A stretch of DNA of 64,000 bases from Timema cristinae (GCA_039000515.1 JBCFYV010000844.1:1-64000); one strand, 5' to 3'. Positions 21,803 through 33,254 are shown, counted from the first letter of the stretch. Made by a program: numbers and translations. Notes: a model not told the origin generated them from the sequence alone.

Positions 21803-23390
21803 CTAAATGTTTAGTGTTATTTTGTACGTCTTGGCAATATCTATCAAAAGGATCAGCTGAAGATCACAAGACTTTGTAGCATTGGACGTTATATGGGAGA
21901 CGCTAAAACAAAACAAATAGAAGAGACTTACTGCATTCGCTTGTCGACTGGGCCTGCGGGGAAGAACGGCTCAAAACATCCGGACGAACTTTCACTGACC
22001 CGGGAGAACAAGACACTAAGAACGCATAATGACTGGCAAGCTCAGCCGACGCCCAGGGCTGGCTGGACATGCGCAGTAACGAGTTCCCGTTACGAGAAGG
22101 TTCCCGAAGCTCAGCATGCTTGCATATTGTTCCATTTAATCCAGAATGTATCCCACCCTTCTCCTTTCGTCCTCTACTGAGTTTTGTATATATTCTGTTC
22201 TCTGTATCGATAACGACACAATTGGGCCTGTGTCATAGCAGGAATAACATAAGCTCCGGCTTTCTGCGACTAAAATGTAAGATCTAAATTCAGTTTTTGG
22301 CTTATAAAAACCTTTTTTTTAATACTATGATACTTTTCAAAATTATTTTTCGGCCATATATTTAAATACATATAAATTTATATCTTATGGTTAGGAACAT
22401 TTCCTTGTTTTTTTATAACGAGGTCATGGCGCCTTATCAACAGTAATGTCATTTATATTACGATAGTTCCGATAGTTTTGGTCATAATGGATTTAGGAAT
22501 ATTTAATAACTTTCACGGAAACCATTTTCTTGGTCTTGTCGTTAATTTATTATGGATTGCTATCTGATATTAGAATTTTAACTTGTGCAAAACTTTTTAC
22601 GCGCCATTTCTAATAGTTAACTATTTGATATTTAAATTTTTATCATATTGTAATACGCTAATTCTTGAGGGATGCTTTTTGATTGCTGAGTTAAGATTGT
22701 TTGTTGTCATTTGCTAAGCTCCTTTTATTCTGAGCGAACTTTTAATATTAAAAATAGGAAACAAATATTTGATATTAAAAATTTAAAATATTTAATAATT
22801 TAGTGTTACTAGAAGGGCGCCTCTTCAAGATAGAGTTATGGTTAACTTCATTGAGTTACATTTTTATGTAATACCGTGTGACTATGTTTATAAAGTCTCT
22901 TATTAGTCTCGCGTACACTATACACATGTTTTGAAAACAAATGTTAACTTTCTATGGAATATTTTCATTGGTTTCGAGTCATAATGTTGTTTACCTATAT
23001 TATATTGTATACTCTGAATCAAACTGTTACGCAACTATTGAGCGTTACTAATAAAAATCGGCCTTTCTTGACCTGTTTTGTATCTTCTGATATATGCCCC
23101 ATCATTCCCAAGGAAATTCGTCTAATATTTTGGTTTAGTATGAACTTTAGGAAGGCTGCAGTCTCTTGCTGTCTGGTTGAGATAGAGGGTCACATTTATA
23201 AAATCCACAAACTGGTTCGAGGGTTGCGAGTTGTGGGACTGTAATGTTTTGTGTTAAGCATTTACAACCTAGAACTCCTCGGCACTCACTCTGGGTAACC
23301 CCCCCCCCCCCCCATTTATTAGTTTTTATATTATGCTATGTGTTTTGTTGGCATCTGCCCCTTTTGGATGCTACAACTTGACGTATGAAT
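21803..23390. other. Intergenic; locally GC-richer, no gene recognised
   Basis: 21850-22200 is less AT-rich than its surroundings and holds a 95-residue frame (21893-22180). I do not recognise it, and it is also open in a second frame, so I do not call it a gene. A poly-C run lies at 23300-23314. Confidence 0.4.
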
Positions 23391-23394
23391 ATAA

Positions 23395-23600
23395 TATACT
23401 GGAGTGCCGCTGATGGTGATATTGGGGCTACAACACCACTGCGGTCTACTGAGGGTATTTATTTCTTCCTAAAAAGTTTATCACTCTCAATCCACACAAA
23501 TGTGGGCACATTTACTCTATATTATACTCTACTCATTCCTACAAATTCACTGTACATTTTTGGAAAACCCGAAGGGCGTATAAGAAGCGAAAGATGTAAA
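23395..23600 (+). mobile_element. SINE A/D-like fragment, plus strand
   Basis: CACTCTCAATCCACACAAAT and CCCGAAGGGCGTATAAGAAG are diverged forms of the A/D body and tail. The head is GCTGATGGTGATATTGGGGC. Confidence 0.5.
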
Positions 23601-23637
23601 AAAAACTAGTTATATTTGAGTTCAAACCCCCGGTTAC

Positions 23638-23693
23638 GTTAGGCTAGGTTAGGTTAAATTAGGTTAGGTTGGGTTAGGTTAGGTTAGGTTAAT
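23638..23693. repeat. Interstitial TTAGG telomere-type repeat
   Basis: About ten units of AGGTT (TTAGG frame) with one AAATT and one GGGTT variant. TTAGG is the ancestral arthropod telomere unit. The tract lies inside ordinary repeat DNA, so it is not a chromosome end. Confidence 0.88.
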
Positions 23694-23934
23694 GGCTAGT
23701 AGTTGAATGGGATTACATGTTGTTCCGCAATTCATGTGGACCGGCGGACAGGTATACTTTATTCCTCAATTCGAGTGCGCCCATTTGACCATAGACACAA
23801 ACAACTAACACTCAACCTTACGGGAGTTTCACTGCTTCTTGAGCCAGTTTGAGTCTTTGACACTGGCAGTGCTAGTTACAGTTAGTTTTCTGTAATAACA
23901 ACACTTCCTAGTAAATCAACTCACATTCAAATTC

Positions 23935-24190
23935 TTTCTTTGCACCGCTTATTACTATCCGTTCGGGTTATACGCTTTGTACCAATTACGCTAATGTGTC
24001 AGGGATTAGGAAAAGTTTGATTTAGAAAGAATTGAGGTCTCATTTCGTGGAGACAGTAGAAAAAATATTTAGTGAAAACCTCCTTCAGTGCATCTCACAT
24101 GGATCGAACTCTGATCACCCGGTCTTCAGCAGTCTAGTCCAAAACGAGAGTGACGCGTTAGAACATTCGTCCACCGAAAGCGGGTCACTT
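23935..24190 (-). mobile_element. SINE D copy, minus strand
   Basis: CACCGCTTATTACTATCCGT then TCGGGTTATACGC (tail reversed), GATCGAACTCTGATCACCCG (B box reversed), AAACGAGAGTGACGCGTTAG and CCACCGAAAGCGGGTCAC (head reversed). Confidence 0.82.
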
Positions 24191-25437
24191 TTAAATTGTT
24201 CGTTGTAAAGGGGGGGGGGGGGGGGTCCGGGCACTATAGTTATTAAAGTGCCAGCAATACCCCCTCCCACACTAGCTCAACCCCTTTCAATGAACAAACC
24301 TTTTCAGACATGTAACTAGTCGACGATATTTGAAGATTAACCCCAATTAGACAATTTGCAAACATTCACTTGAACGAACAAAAAAAGTACCATTGTGTTC
24401 TATATTTTCTTTGTAATTTGCAGTATGAGTAGGCTCGTTTGGGGTTTGTTTATGGGAAGGAGGTGGGGTAACTACCTGAACCAAGCTTTTTTTTAAAGAC
24501 GGTTTATTGACATTATTAGTATAGAACAGACAAAAATTGCTTTATAAAGTTCATCTTTAAAATGAACGGTTTCTAAAAAAAAATGCCTGCTTGATAGCGA
24601 TGTTATCAATCGGGACTGCACGTAGCGATCCTAGTGGCGAAGGTCTCAAACACTTGGAGGTTGTTGGTCTGGTGTGGTGTATCTGGTCTGTAACCATAGG
24701 CAAGATCCCATCTATTCGTAGTGTTTGCGCACCATGCGTGCTCTTTACTTCCCTCTTTCTGTTCCAATTTTATCATCTCTTTCCCCTCACTAAACCCTTT
24801 ATCCCGTGCAAAGGTTACTGGTATGTGTGCAGAAATTCTTCCCCCCTCCAGCTTCTAGAAGTCGTAAGGCATCCACCAATTTTTTATTCGTCTTCGCACG
24901 ATCCTGGTACTTGTAAAGGTTTATATTGGGAAGCGTTAGGAAGAGAATTATAAAGAGTAAAAGACCAAGGTTGAAGGGAAAAAAAGAGGGGGGGGGGAAG
25001 AAAAGAGGGGGATTTTGAGGGGATAGGATGAAGCCAGACTGTGTTCTTTAAATAAAAGGAATTCTACACTTTATTGCGCTGACTCGACGTGACGTTGAAA
25101 TACGCAAGGTTAAGTGTTGCGGATGGCATTCCGTTACGCATCGTTTTGTTCCCTTTTAGGAGTAGCTATGTTGAAGCAGGGGGGGGGGGGAAGGGTGAAG
25201 GTATTTTAATTTACGGGGGAATAGGAGGCGCATCTTGTTAGTTGTATGTTTTACAACTGGAGGGATCGCGTTGGAGGGAGTAAATACTTGTACACTCCGT
25301 TTAACTAAGCTGGTGGTCTTACCTCGACTGACTACAACATGGCGGTATATTTTAAGCTGCACCATAGTGTAACACACCATTTATATTACAAACTAGTAGT
25401 AATCTTACCTTGGCTGATGATGATAATAATAATAATA

Positions 25438-25468
<31 letters not shown>

Positions 25469-26432
25469 GCGTTGTCCAGGGCCCGCCCGAATGTACTAAT
25501 CGTACATCCATTCCGTGGAGGCTCTTTACATGTCCCGATGAGATGAGATGATTGTGAGTATGAAGGTGATGCTGAATATGACGGTGTGAAGTCAATAAAG
25601 ATTTTAACTTAATTTAAGCCTTATAATAATCAAACCCTGGTGACCATGGGAATTATTCCCCTTTCGAGAAAAATCCCCTGGTACCGACCGGGAATCTAAC
25701 TTGGGACATTTAGGTCACCACTAAACCACTAGAATGATTACACCATGTCCTAGGATGTGAAAATAGTATCGATACTTTACTAATATCGATATTTTCCTTT
25801 TGATACTAGCATTTTTTTACTCGATACTCTTATTGATATTAGTACCCACACTCCGGTATCGAAAGAAACAACATTTCTACTATCTTCACTCATGCTAGGC
25901 TTAAACTAAACAAAAGAAGCTTTTGTAGAACTAAATTAACTGTCGCCTCAAGGTGCTCCAAGCAGACGAAGCAGAAAAGTTTATATAAGTTGTTTAAGCA
26001 GACGAAGCAGAAAGGGCATCCATTCTCCTATTGTTTGTCAATAGTTAATAAATCTATCATAATAGTATATAAACGATCAATGTAGCTAAAAAATGGCACC
26101 TTCCATAAGTAAATTTTGGAAGTTTTTTTATAAGTTGGATAGCGAAAAGGCATCGCGTAAAATATGTTATAAAGTATTAAAAACATATTATAATTTTCGA
26201 TGTTTAAAAAAATATGGAAATAAAATTATGAATCAAAAGTTGAAATTATTATTATTATTACTATTATTACTAGATAAAAAACATTTTTTCAGATTAAAAT
26301 TTCGATACCGATACTTACAGTTATCGTACTTTTCTTTCAGTACCACATTCCTACCGTGGCCCTCCTTTATATAAGAATCAAATGGCCAAAGCTGTTATTT
26401 TGTGCTAGTGAGGATTACTCCATGAAGATATC
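24191..26432. other. Intergenic with homopolymers and microsatellites
   Basis: Poly-G at 24211-24225, G-rich tracts at 24988 and 25182, an AAT/TAA repeat at 25420-25468, and a direct repeat AAGCAGACGAAGCAGAAA (about 25959 and 25996). The 120-residue frame at 24591-24953 is unrecognised and not called. A weakly tRNA-like stretch lies near 25690-25730. Confidence 0.45.
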
Positions 26433-26526
26433 ATATTCTGAAAATTGACACCTGGACACGGGAATCGAACCCGGGACCTTTGGCTTGGTACGCCAATGCT
26501 CTAACCACTGAGCTATCCAGAATCGT
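26433..26526 (-). repeat. tRNA-like arm, left half of an inverted repeat
   Basis: On the minus strand: GGATAGCTCAGTGGTTAGAG, an anticodon-type stem TTGGC..GCCAA around GTACCAA, and GGGTTCGATTCCC. A-box, anticodon-arm and T-arm features are all present, but the T-stem/acceptor joint has an extra base and the loop would give the rarely used ACC anticodon. I call a tRNA-derived repeat arm, not a functional tRNA gene. The flank ATATTCTGAAAATT belongs to the repeat. Confidence 0.75.
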
Positions 26527-26552
26527 GAGTGAAGAATGACCCTGGGCACGGG

Positions 26553-26652
26553 ACGATTCCTGGATAGCTCAGTGGTTAGAGCATTGGCGTACTAGCCAAA
26601 GTCCCGAGTTCGATTCCCGTGTCCAGGTGTCATTTTTAAATTTTCAGAATAT
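26553..26652 (+). repeat. tRNA-like arm, right half of an inverted repeat
   Basis: Mirror copy of 26433-26526 on the plus strand with GGATAGCTCAGTGGTTAGAG, a shortened loop (GTACTA) and GAGTTCGATTCCCGTGTCC, continuing into the inverted flank AATTTTCAGAATAT. A 26-bp spacer separates the arms. The loop deletion argues against a functional tRNA. Confidence 0.75.
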
Positions 26653-26774
26653 GTCCTCCTTTAAGAAAGTTGCTTACTTGGTAGATTTGAAGCTATTTTT
26701 GTGAAGAAGACCGCATCTAATCTTGCGAATGCTAAGGTTGGATGCACAGAACGTGAGAAAAGGACAGTATTTTG

Positions 26775-27085
26775 CAGTTTTTATAGCAAAACATTTTTTG
26801 GGGATCAAAATGGATAAATTAATATCTTTAATAGAAACAAAGAGTATAATTTTCTTCTCGTTGTGATATCAATAGTTGTTGAATATCTGTCAAGAGTGTC
26901 CTGGAATTTGAATAACTTTTTCTTTCATTTAAAAAGTTTCTCACATAATACCGCTATGCTCATGACAGATATTCAACAACTTTGATATCACCGTGTGAAG
27001 AAAATTAAACTCTTGTTTCTACTGGAGAAATTATTTATTTTGATAAAAAAAAATTGTTATAAAAAAACTACACGAAAACACTGGC
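26775..27085. mobile_element. MITE family 1, copy 2
   Basis: TTTTGCAGTTTTTATAGCAA at the left, an inner hairpin formed by GTTGTTGAATATCTGTCAAG and its inverted partner GACAGATATTCAACAACTT, then CACCGTGTGAAGAAAATTAA, as in copy 1. No SINE insertion here. About 310 bp; ends approximate. Confidence 0.8.
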
Positions 27086-27565
27086 CCCTAACTCGCGTTG
27101 TCTACATACTCACCTTAACGTTGGTATTTATATAAATAAGAGTAGTCGGTTTGACCTTCTTTATTTCATCCCCTGAAATATCATTAAAAACAAATTAACC
27201 GCATCAAACACTAATTAGTTTAGAGAATAGTTGATTACGGAACACGGAACCATGATCCTTCAATATGTACCCGGCACGTTCACATTTGACTTGACAGTAA
27301 ACAAGACCGCAGCGTTATGGGATCGATGCGTGTTTCATTTGACGCCCTGATGAAATATTGATGGTGATTCATGGACAATAACATAAACAATGAGCAAGAG
27401 ACTGACGCGGGACAAGTTATGATTGATAGCTGCGCGTTCTTCTCTCTCTCTCTCTCTCTCACACCACACACACACACACACACACACGATTGGACAGAGA
27501 ACTTCTTCTGGAAATAAAAACATTTTGTGGTCTGGCTTGAAACCAAATTAATCCCCCGAGATCAA
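27086..27565. repeat. Intergenic with CT and CA microsatellites
   Basis: A CT run (27440-27460) is followed by a CA run (27464-27487). The cysteine/valine and arginine/glutamate open frames on the minus strand are translations of these runs. Confidence 0.8.
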
Positions 27566-27579
27566 CTTCAATTTATTCG

Positions 27580-27859
27580 GTAACCTGGCGGTCTAAGGGT
27601 AAGGTGTCAAGACTTCTGTTCTGAAGGTCCGGGGTTCAATCCTCGGTCCCGCACAGATTTATCTGATTATCAAACCCTTCCTTCACCTCTGACAAGACAT
27701 CTTGTGAATATAGGAAATGCCAGGCCTCCACCGTGGTTCGGATCCTACGTTAAACTGTAGGTCCTCCATTTCATCTCACAATCACCCTACCATTACACAT
27801 TAGCGTAAGTGCGTATAACCCGAACGGGTAGTAAGACGTGGTGCTAATAGTAATAATAA
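27580..27859 (+). mobile_element. SINE B, full-length, plus strand
   Basis: GTAACCTGGCGGTCTAAGGG head, GGGGTTCAATCCTCGG B box, short-subfamily body (GACAAGACATCTTGTGAATA), shared tail. Flanked by the 14-bp near-duplication CTTCAATTTATTCG / CTTAAATTTATTCG (27566-27579, 27860-27873). Confidence 0.93.
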
Positions 27860-27884
27860 CTTAAATTTATTCGAAACCTACTTC

Positions 27885-28110
27885 ATTGTCTAAGACGTCA
27901 CTATCACAATAGACCTGACTGCCAATGACGGGAGATCGAGGTTCGAATCTCAGTCGGGCGTATATAAGGTGGTTTTTTCCTCTCTCCACAATTGCTGTCC
28001 CACACTCTCTCCTCGCTAATATCTATACACTTCCTCAACATTTAACCTGTCTCATCCCTAAAGACTAGCGTAGAAATGAGTAAAAGCCAAATGGGTATCA
28101 GACCATTCGG
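27885..28110 (+). mobile_element. SINE D copy, plus strand, diverged
   Basis: CTAAGACGTCACTATCACAA, GAGGTTCGAATCTCAGTCGG, CTCTCCACAATTGCTG and ACTAGCGTAGAAATGAG. The terminal tail is lost. Confidence 0.7.
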
Positions 28111-29695
28111 TCATTGAATTTAGTAAAACGATTCTATTTACTTGGCTATTTTTAAACGTTGAAAATGGCTTATTCGAATAAAATGCTTACATAAAAAAAA
28201 TTTATTAACTAGTTTTAGATCAAACTATTTTCATAATCTATTATAAAAGTTTACTTTTTTAATTGTCTAGACCATAAAAAGGATCAAGGGAAAACAACAA
28301 TAATGACATAAAAAGTAGTTAAAACAAATAGAAAGTATATAATTGGATCGATTTGGTATTAAAACACCTAGAGTTTAACTGAAGCCATTAACACAGATTG
28401 GCTTCACTTTTTTTATAATCCAATTTTTGAAAATAGAATGGGTGAAGGGGGAGGAATAAGTAAATATTAACGTCGTTTATATAAAGTACACACTATACTC
28501 ATAAAATTAACAACTTTATTGTTTTAACAGCAGGAGCGCATACAATCACAATAAAAAAAGGGGCGTGGCTTCTATAACACACGAATAAGTACAGGGTGGA
28601 TGAAACTAACTAATGGAATGGAAGGAGATTGAAAATCGAGAGGAACCAACGGGTTTTATTTTCATTGGAGTTGGGTTTACGTCATCCTGGAGGGGTTAAG
28701 GGTTAAAATCCTGGAGGGATAACTTAAGTGTGATATTTTTACATGCGATTGTTTCTGTGGTTCTATCACCATCTCTCCACTTTAGTAACTCTACAATTTC
28801 TAATAGTTTTCAACCCCCCCTCCCCTCTCCCGCCGCTTTATTGCTAGACGTATATCGAAGGATGTATGAGGGTCATCCATATACCATGTAACCCTTGTTT
28901 TTGAGACCTTATTTTCCATGTAACACCAAGTAAACATTTAACCTGACCCTTCCAAACTGCGTTACGTAACTTTTCACATAAAGAGTGAATGCGATTTATT
29001 TTATAAGGAAGCTTTTGTGACCCTAAAAGAGGGACTTAAATGATTCTAAGTAGTTTTAAATATATCTAAGTATGCTTACTAACGGTGAAGACATTACTTA
29101 AATATTATTTTCTAAAGAGAATTTAAGTAAAAAGATCTTTGTTGCGTAACCCACCACATGTAGACATTAGAACTCGCCCCTCAACAGCTTCACGCTTTAC
29201 GATAGGAGAGGTTGTAACAGATATCAAAGGTTCTTTATTGCAAAAATGGTCTTAAAGTGACGTCAACTTATAAACAAATAATTATTGTTTGTTGACTAAT
29301 ACCATGAATTTATCAATTACAAAAAATAAATAATTAATAAATACTTCTTGACTAAGGATTACTGTATAATTGGATATTTCGTAGCTTCTTAAAAGACTAG
29401 CCAATCCAGCACAGCGCTGCCCGCGACCCCTGTGGTATAAGAATTATAAAAGCCCCCCTCCCTCCCTTTACCCCTCATGGTTCCAGATTTCAAATGGAAA
29501 CGGAAACGTTATATATGAAAAGTAATTTTAAACCAGATTTAAAAAAATTATATTTTCTTCAAAAATTTATTAAAAATAGCCTAAATTAAAATTTTAAAAT
29601 CCGGCTTCGAGGTGCATTCGACCCCCCTCCGTCAACATAAGTTAAAAATGTCAGACCTCTGCGGGCCGTAGATTTGGCTGAGCATCGCAAACACA
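28111..29695. other. Intergenic sequence left of the Polinton, no gene
   Basis: No recognised gene or repeat. The last 6 bases before the element, CAAACA (29696-29701), are the left target duplication. Confidence 0.5.
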
Positions 29696-29701
29696 CAAAC
29701 A

Positions 29702-30005
29702 AGTAGTAAGGAATTAGGGTTTTCAGAACGGAAGTGACGTCATAGCTCCCCTCACCTCATTTCCTCCCGTCTCGCGTGTTCCAGGGAGTCCCCCCTCCCC
29801 CCTGATGATCCAGAGGGACATTGGGAGGGTGAAGGGGAGAGGGGTGTAGGAGATGTGTGGGGATGATTCGTCGGGGGAGACGGTGGTCTCGGGGGACGGG
29901 TTGTATGATTGGTTCAGGAAAGTCCTCCCCCCCTCACCCCTTTACCTCCCGTCTCGCGTGTTCCCCGCGGCGTAGATTCGCGGGTGCGTAGAGACGGGAG
30001 AAATG
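29702..30005 (+). repeat. Polinton left terminal inverted repeat
   Basis: Blocks shared with the reverse complement of 48180-48500: TATAGCTCCCCTCA-type TCATAGCTCCCCTCAC, CATTGGGAGGGTGAAGGGGA, GAAAGTCCTCCCCCCCTCAC. Contains an internal direct repeat CCTCCCGTCTCGCGTGTTCC (29763 and 29946). Confidence 0.9.
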
Positions 30006-30310
30006 TCTCTCTCTCTTTCTATCTCTCTCTCTCTCTCCTCTTTCTATCTCTCCTCCTTTCTCTCCTTCCCTCTTTCCATCTCTCTCTCTCTCTCTCCTCT
30101 CTTTCCTTCGAACAGTTTTTTAGACTAGCTGAAAAAAATACATATCTAAAATGATCTTTTCTATCTCCGTCTCTCTCTCTCCTCTCTTCTTCTCCCCTCT
30201 TTCTATCTCTCTGTCTCTCCCTCTCTCTCAGAGTAGGAGATGACGGGTATAGCCCTCCTTTCCTCGAACAGCCTGGAAAAAAATACATATCTAAAATGAT
30301 ATTTTCCTGC
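30006..30310. repeat. CT-rich subterminal repeat of the Polinton
   Basis: CTCT/TCCT tracts interrupted by AAATACATATCTAAAATGAT (twice) and by CTCAGAGTAGGAGATGACGG. A degraded direct copy occurs at 40620-40870 in the same element. The charged open frame on the minus strand is only this repeat translated. Confidence 0.85.
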
Positions 30311-30404
30311 TCCGAATGAAACATACATAGCTCCTTAGCTTTTATTTCTATGATCAAGGACTTAAATAAATAGTACAACTTTTTTATTTAGCGAGTATAT
30401 TCTT

Positions 30405-30885
30405 AAGATTATGATGATACATACATACATACATATAAATTCTCTTTCCCTCATAGTCTTTCACTTGATGCATACAAAAAATATTTTCTCTAAAGTCTTG
30501 TCTAAACATGTTAGAATACTTCGACGCTTGAACAGTTCGTACTCGTCTTCAGCCAATTATTATGATACATACAAAAAATATCTTTCTCTAAAGTCTTGTC
30601 TAAACATGTTAGAACACTTCATCCTCACCCTCACTCAGATTATATGATACATACAAAAATATCTTTCTCTAAACATGTTAGAACACTTCATTCCTCGTCT
30701 TCACCCAGATTAATTATGATACATACAAAAATATCTTTCTCTAAACATGTTAGAACACTTCACCACTTGAACAGTTCGTACTCGCCTTCACACAGTTTAT
30801 TATGATGCGTACAAAAAAATATCTTTCTCTAAACATGTTAGAACACTTCACCACTTGAACAGTTCGTACTCGCCTTCACCCAGAT
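30405..30885. repeat. Tandem array beside the left Polinton genes
   Basis: Starts with an ATAC microsatellite, then about five units of roughly 80 bp containing TATGATACATACAAAAATAT, CTTTCTCTAAACATGTTAGA and CACTTGAACAGTTCGTACTC, with internal deletions. The last unit contains the stop codon of the adjoining minus-strand gene. Confidence 0.9.
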
Positions 30886-31440
30886 ATAACAGTCCTCTCT
30901 GTGAAGCGTTTAAAGCGACTCCTGTAGCGCGCCCCAAAGTTTTTACCAGGCAGATGTACTTTGCCTACATAGTCTAGCGTTATGATGTTCGGTTCATCCT
31001 CATCCTCGCTGATCTCTTCGTCTCCTTCTAGCGGCGAACGTTGTACGTACGAAACTTTTCAAGTTCAGAGATGTGCTTGACACGATCGAGTTCTCACGCT
31101 CGATTCGGTCCAACTCGACGCACAAAGCGTTTTCCTCCTCTGCCCAAGCTGTAGTACCCGGGCTGACTCGATTCCGGCTCATCCTCGTGGGAAGCTGGTA
31201 GAACCGCGTTCGATGGACCGACTCGATTCCCCGGAGAATTAGCGGGTCGTCCTCCTTCCTTAAGATTGTAGACCGGACAAGCGGTAGAACAAGCGTTCGA
31301 CAGACTGGCTCGATTCCCAAATTCCGGGATTATGGCATCCGAGCCAGTGCACGGAAGAATCACAGCACTCGCTGTAACCTTTGTCAACACTCGCGATATG
31401 ATATTCTAAACCACCGTTCGAAATCTTTAATATCGCTCAT
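30876..31440 (-). pseudogene. Polinton conserved unknown gene, left-most
   Basis: From ATG at 31440 the minus strand reads MSDIKDFERWFRISYREC before a frame break. Later segments include a serine/glutamate-rich middle, a basic RRRRRDQRG stretch (about 31025) and an open end ITLDYVGKVHLPGKNF that stops at 30876-30878, inside the tandem array. The total is about 185 residues if frames were continuous. It lies next to the integrase and is transcribed in the same direction. I do not know a function. It is coding-like because residue content stays consistent across frame changes. Confidence 0.55.
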
Positions 31441-31555
31441 GTCCTCCAGACGGTAACCCAAACCGTCTAAACATGTTGAATGAGATACGTCTCCCCGCCT
31501 CGCGCCCGCTTTTATACGCTCGGAATGGAGGAGGGGAACGCGCCCTCCCCTCCTT

Positions 31556-32480
31556 CTACACTATATCCTTCGCCTCGATCCATGAATTGTGAGACGAGTC
31601 GAACCCTAACCATTTGACGTACACTCTATTTCCAGAACGTCTGATTATCTTCTCTACGAGGTAAACATCCGGATACGAGGTCTTTCTAAGCCCTTACCGT
31701 AGAAACCTCCCGTGATAGGATTACCTTTCATATCTTCGAGTAGGAAGGTCCTGGGATTAGTCTCGACGACGTTACGTATTTTAAAACAGTTCGGTCGACC
31801 AGTTCGCAGTATAACCCTTTTCAAAAACGTCCTTATACTTGCTGATACGAAACTATATCACCTACTTTAAAAATGTTCGGCGTGGAATCTGACATCTTGA
31901 AAACGTTTATAGACGGTATGTAAAAGTCTATCATCCTTGACGTCTATAGGCCTCATCTTTATGGTCGAGTGTACTGTACGATTGTATTCGTCCAGTAAGG
32001 AATCGATCATATCGATCCATCGATATGAACCTTTAGCCGTGAACTCCTCCACATCATGTTCTTGAGAGTACGATTAAATCGTTCCACGACGCTAGCCTTG
32101 ACGTTGCTGTATGTAGAATAATGATTGATTCTCTTTCTCTTCATGAGCGTTTTGAATTCAGGTGTAAAACTCTGTACCATTATCCGTTTGGAGATGACGT
32201 ACGCGAGGTAAACCCACCTTGTTGAGGAGGAGAGCCATTGCGGCGCTGACGTTCTTACCCGTCTTAGTCTTGACGGGTGCGGCCCAAGCCCTCTTGGAAT
32301 ACACGTCGATGACGGTGAGAAGGTACTTGAAGCCCTTATTCGATCCAGAGTAAGGTATCATCTCCACTAGATCGGCCTGAAGGAGCTCGTTCAAGCCTCG
32401 TACGCTAACGTGTCTTCGAGGAAATCGTCGTCTTGCCGGACGATGAAGTTCACGTGCATCTCCCACTTGACGCCAGACAT
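31556..32480 (-). pseudogene. Polinton rve-type integrase, frameshifted
   Basis: Retroviral-type integrases insert the element into host DNA. Visible on the minus strand, in different frames: QADLVEM (32359-32379, first catalytic aspartate), LLTVIDVYSKRAW, LQTDNGTEF (32167-32193, second aspartate) and VVERFNRTL (32064-32090, catalytic glutamate), so the DDE triad survives. The C-terminus ends WLGFDSSHNSWI just before the stop at 31556-31558, the chromodomain-like end usual in Polinton integrases. Start at 32480 (MSGVKWEM). About 305 residues is normal for the family. There are at least two frame breaks, one just after EFYT. It is followed downstream by the left-most unknown gene. Confidence 0.88.
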
Positions 32481-32514
32481 GATTATGATAAAGTACAGAA
32501 GAGAATGAACGTCT

Positions 32515-33254
32515 TTATACGATGATTCCCGCCTCGCGTAATTCCTCAATGATAGAAACGATCTCGTTATGGTGAGCTGAATGACCGGCCTCGGTAGATG
32601 CGCGCAAGAGTCGTAATCGATCCACCAATTCGTTAGGATCGTCCCAATAGGTATAATCGACCCCTCGTCCCGACTCCATCTTGTATAAACCCTCACCCCA
32701 AAGTTCCTCCTCAAACATAGGTTTGATGATTAACGAATACTTCGATCCGGCTCGCATCTTGATACGAGCGTATGGTTCGTTTTTCTCAACCGATGCGCGT
32801 TCGTTTCTTCAAGCATAGACTTGTATACTTTCAGATCCTCCTTAGTATAATGGGTAGGTGCTCTTCTGAAAAGTAATTTAATAGTCCTCGAGTATACGGC
32901 ACCGTCTTATTGTTAAGGAGTATTGTACCGTTCTCTCCCGTTGAATACGATACGCTATCTCCGAGCTTGGTAGAGTCACCTTCATGACGGACTCCGTAGG
33001 TCTTATCGGAAATGAGCGTGAGATGAATAAAGATAAGTATCCAATAGATGGTTGTTTTCCAATGTCTCAGGTAAGGCTTCCGTCTCCTCAGGTTCCGCGA
33101 GCGCCTTCACCATCTTGTTTAGAGGATCCGTGATAGGTTTGAACGTTTCATTCGCGACGTGCTCAGACTCGTGTCGTGCATCACGTAGTTGTTTATACTT
33201 TCGTTTAATAATCTTACTAGCTTTTATGATATCCTCCGCAACCTTCGTCGTCAT
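32515..33254 (-). pseudogene. Polinton conserved protein of unknown function 1
   Basis: The minus-strand start MTTKVAEDIIKASKIIKRKY (33254) opens a helical, lysine-rich N-terminus. After a frame break the C-terminus reads WDDPNELVDRLRLLRAS and IVSIIEELREAGII, ending at 32515. I associate this DDPNELVDRLRLL..IEELRE pattern with unannotated proteins that travel with arthropod Mavericks; this is from memory and not checked. About 245 residues. It lies between the integrase and unknown gene 2 in the same orientation, with short gaps, suggesting one transcription unit. No enzyme motif seen. Confidence 0.68.

Noticed and set aside
21893..22180. 95-residue host gene in a GC-richer patch
   Set aside because: No family resemblance, overlapping open frame, no splice or promoter context.
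24591..24953. 120-residue host gene
   Set aside because: No recognisable motif, and hydrophobic composition typical of chance frames.
26433..26652. Two functional tRNA genes
   Set aside because: The T-stem/acceptor joint does not fit, one anticodon loop is short, and the flanks are part of the same inverted repeat.
30019..30378. 119-residue arginine/glutamate-rich protein
   Set aside because: Translation of CT microsatellite DNA on the minus strand.
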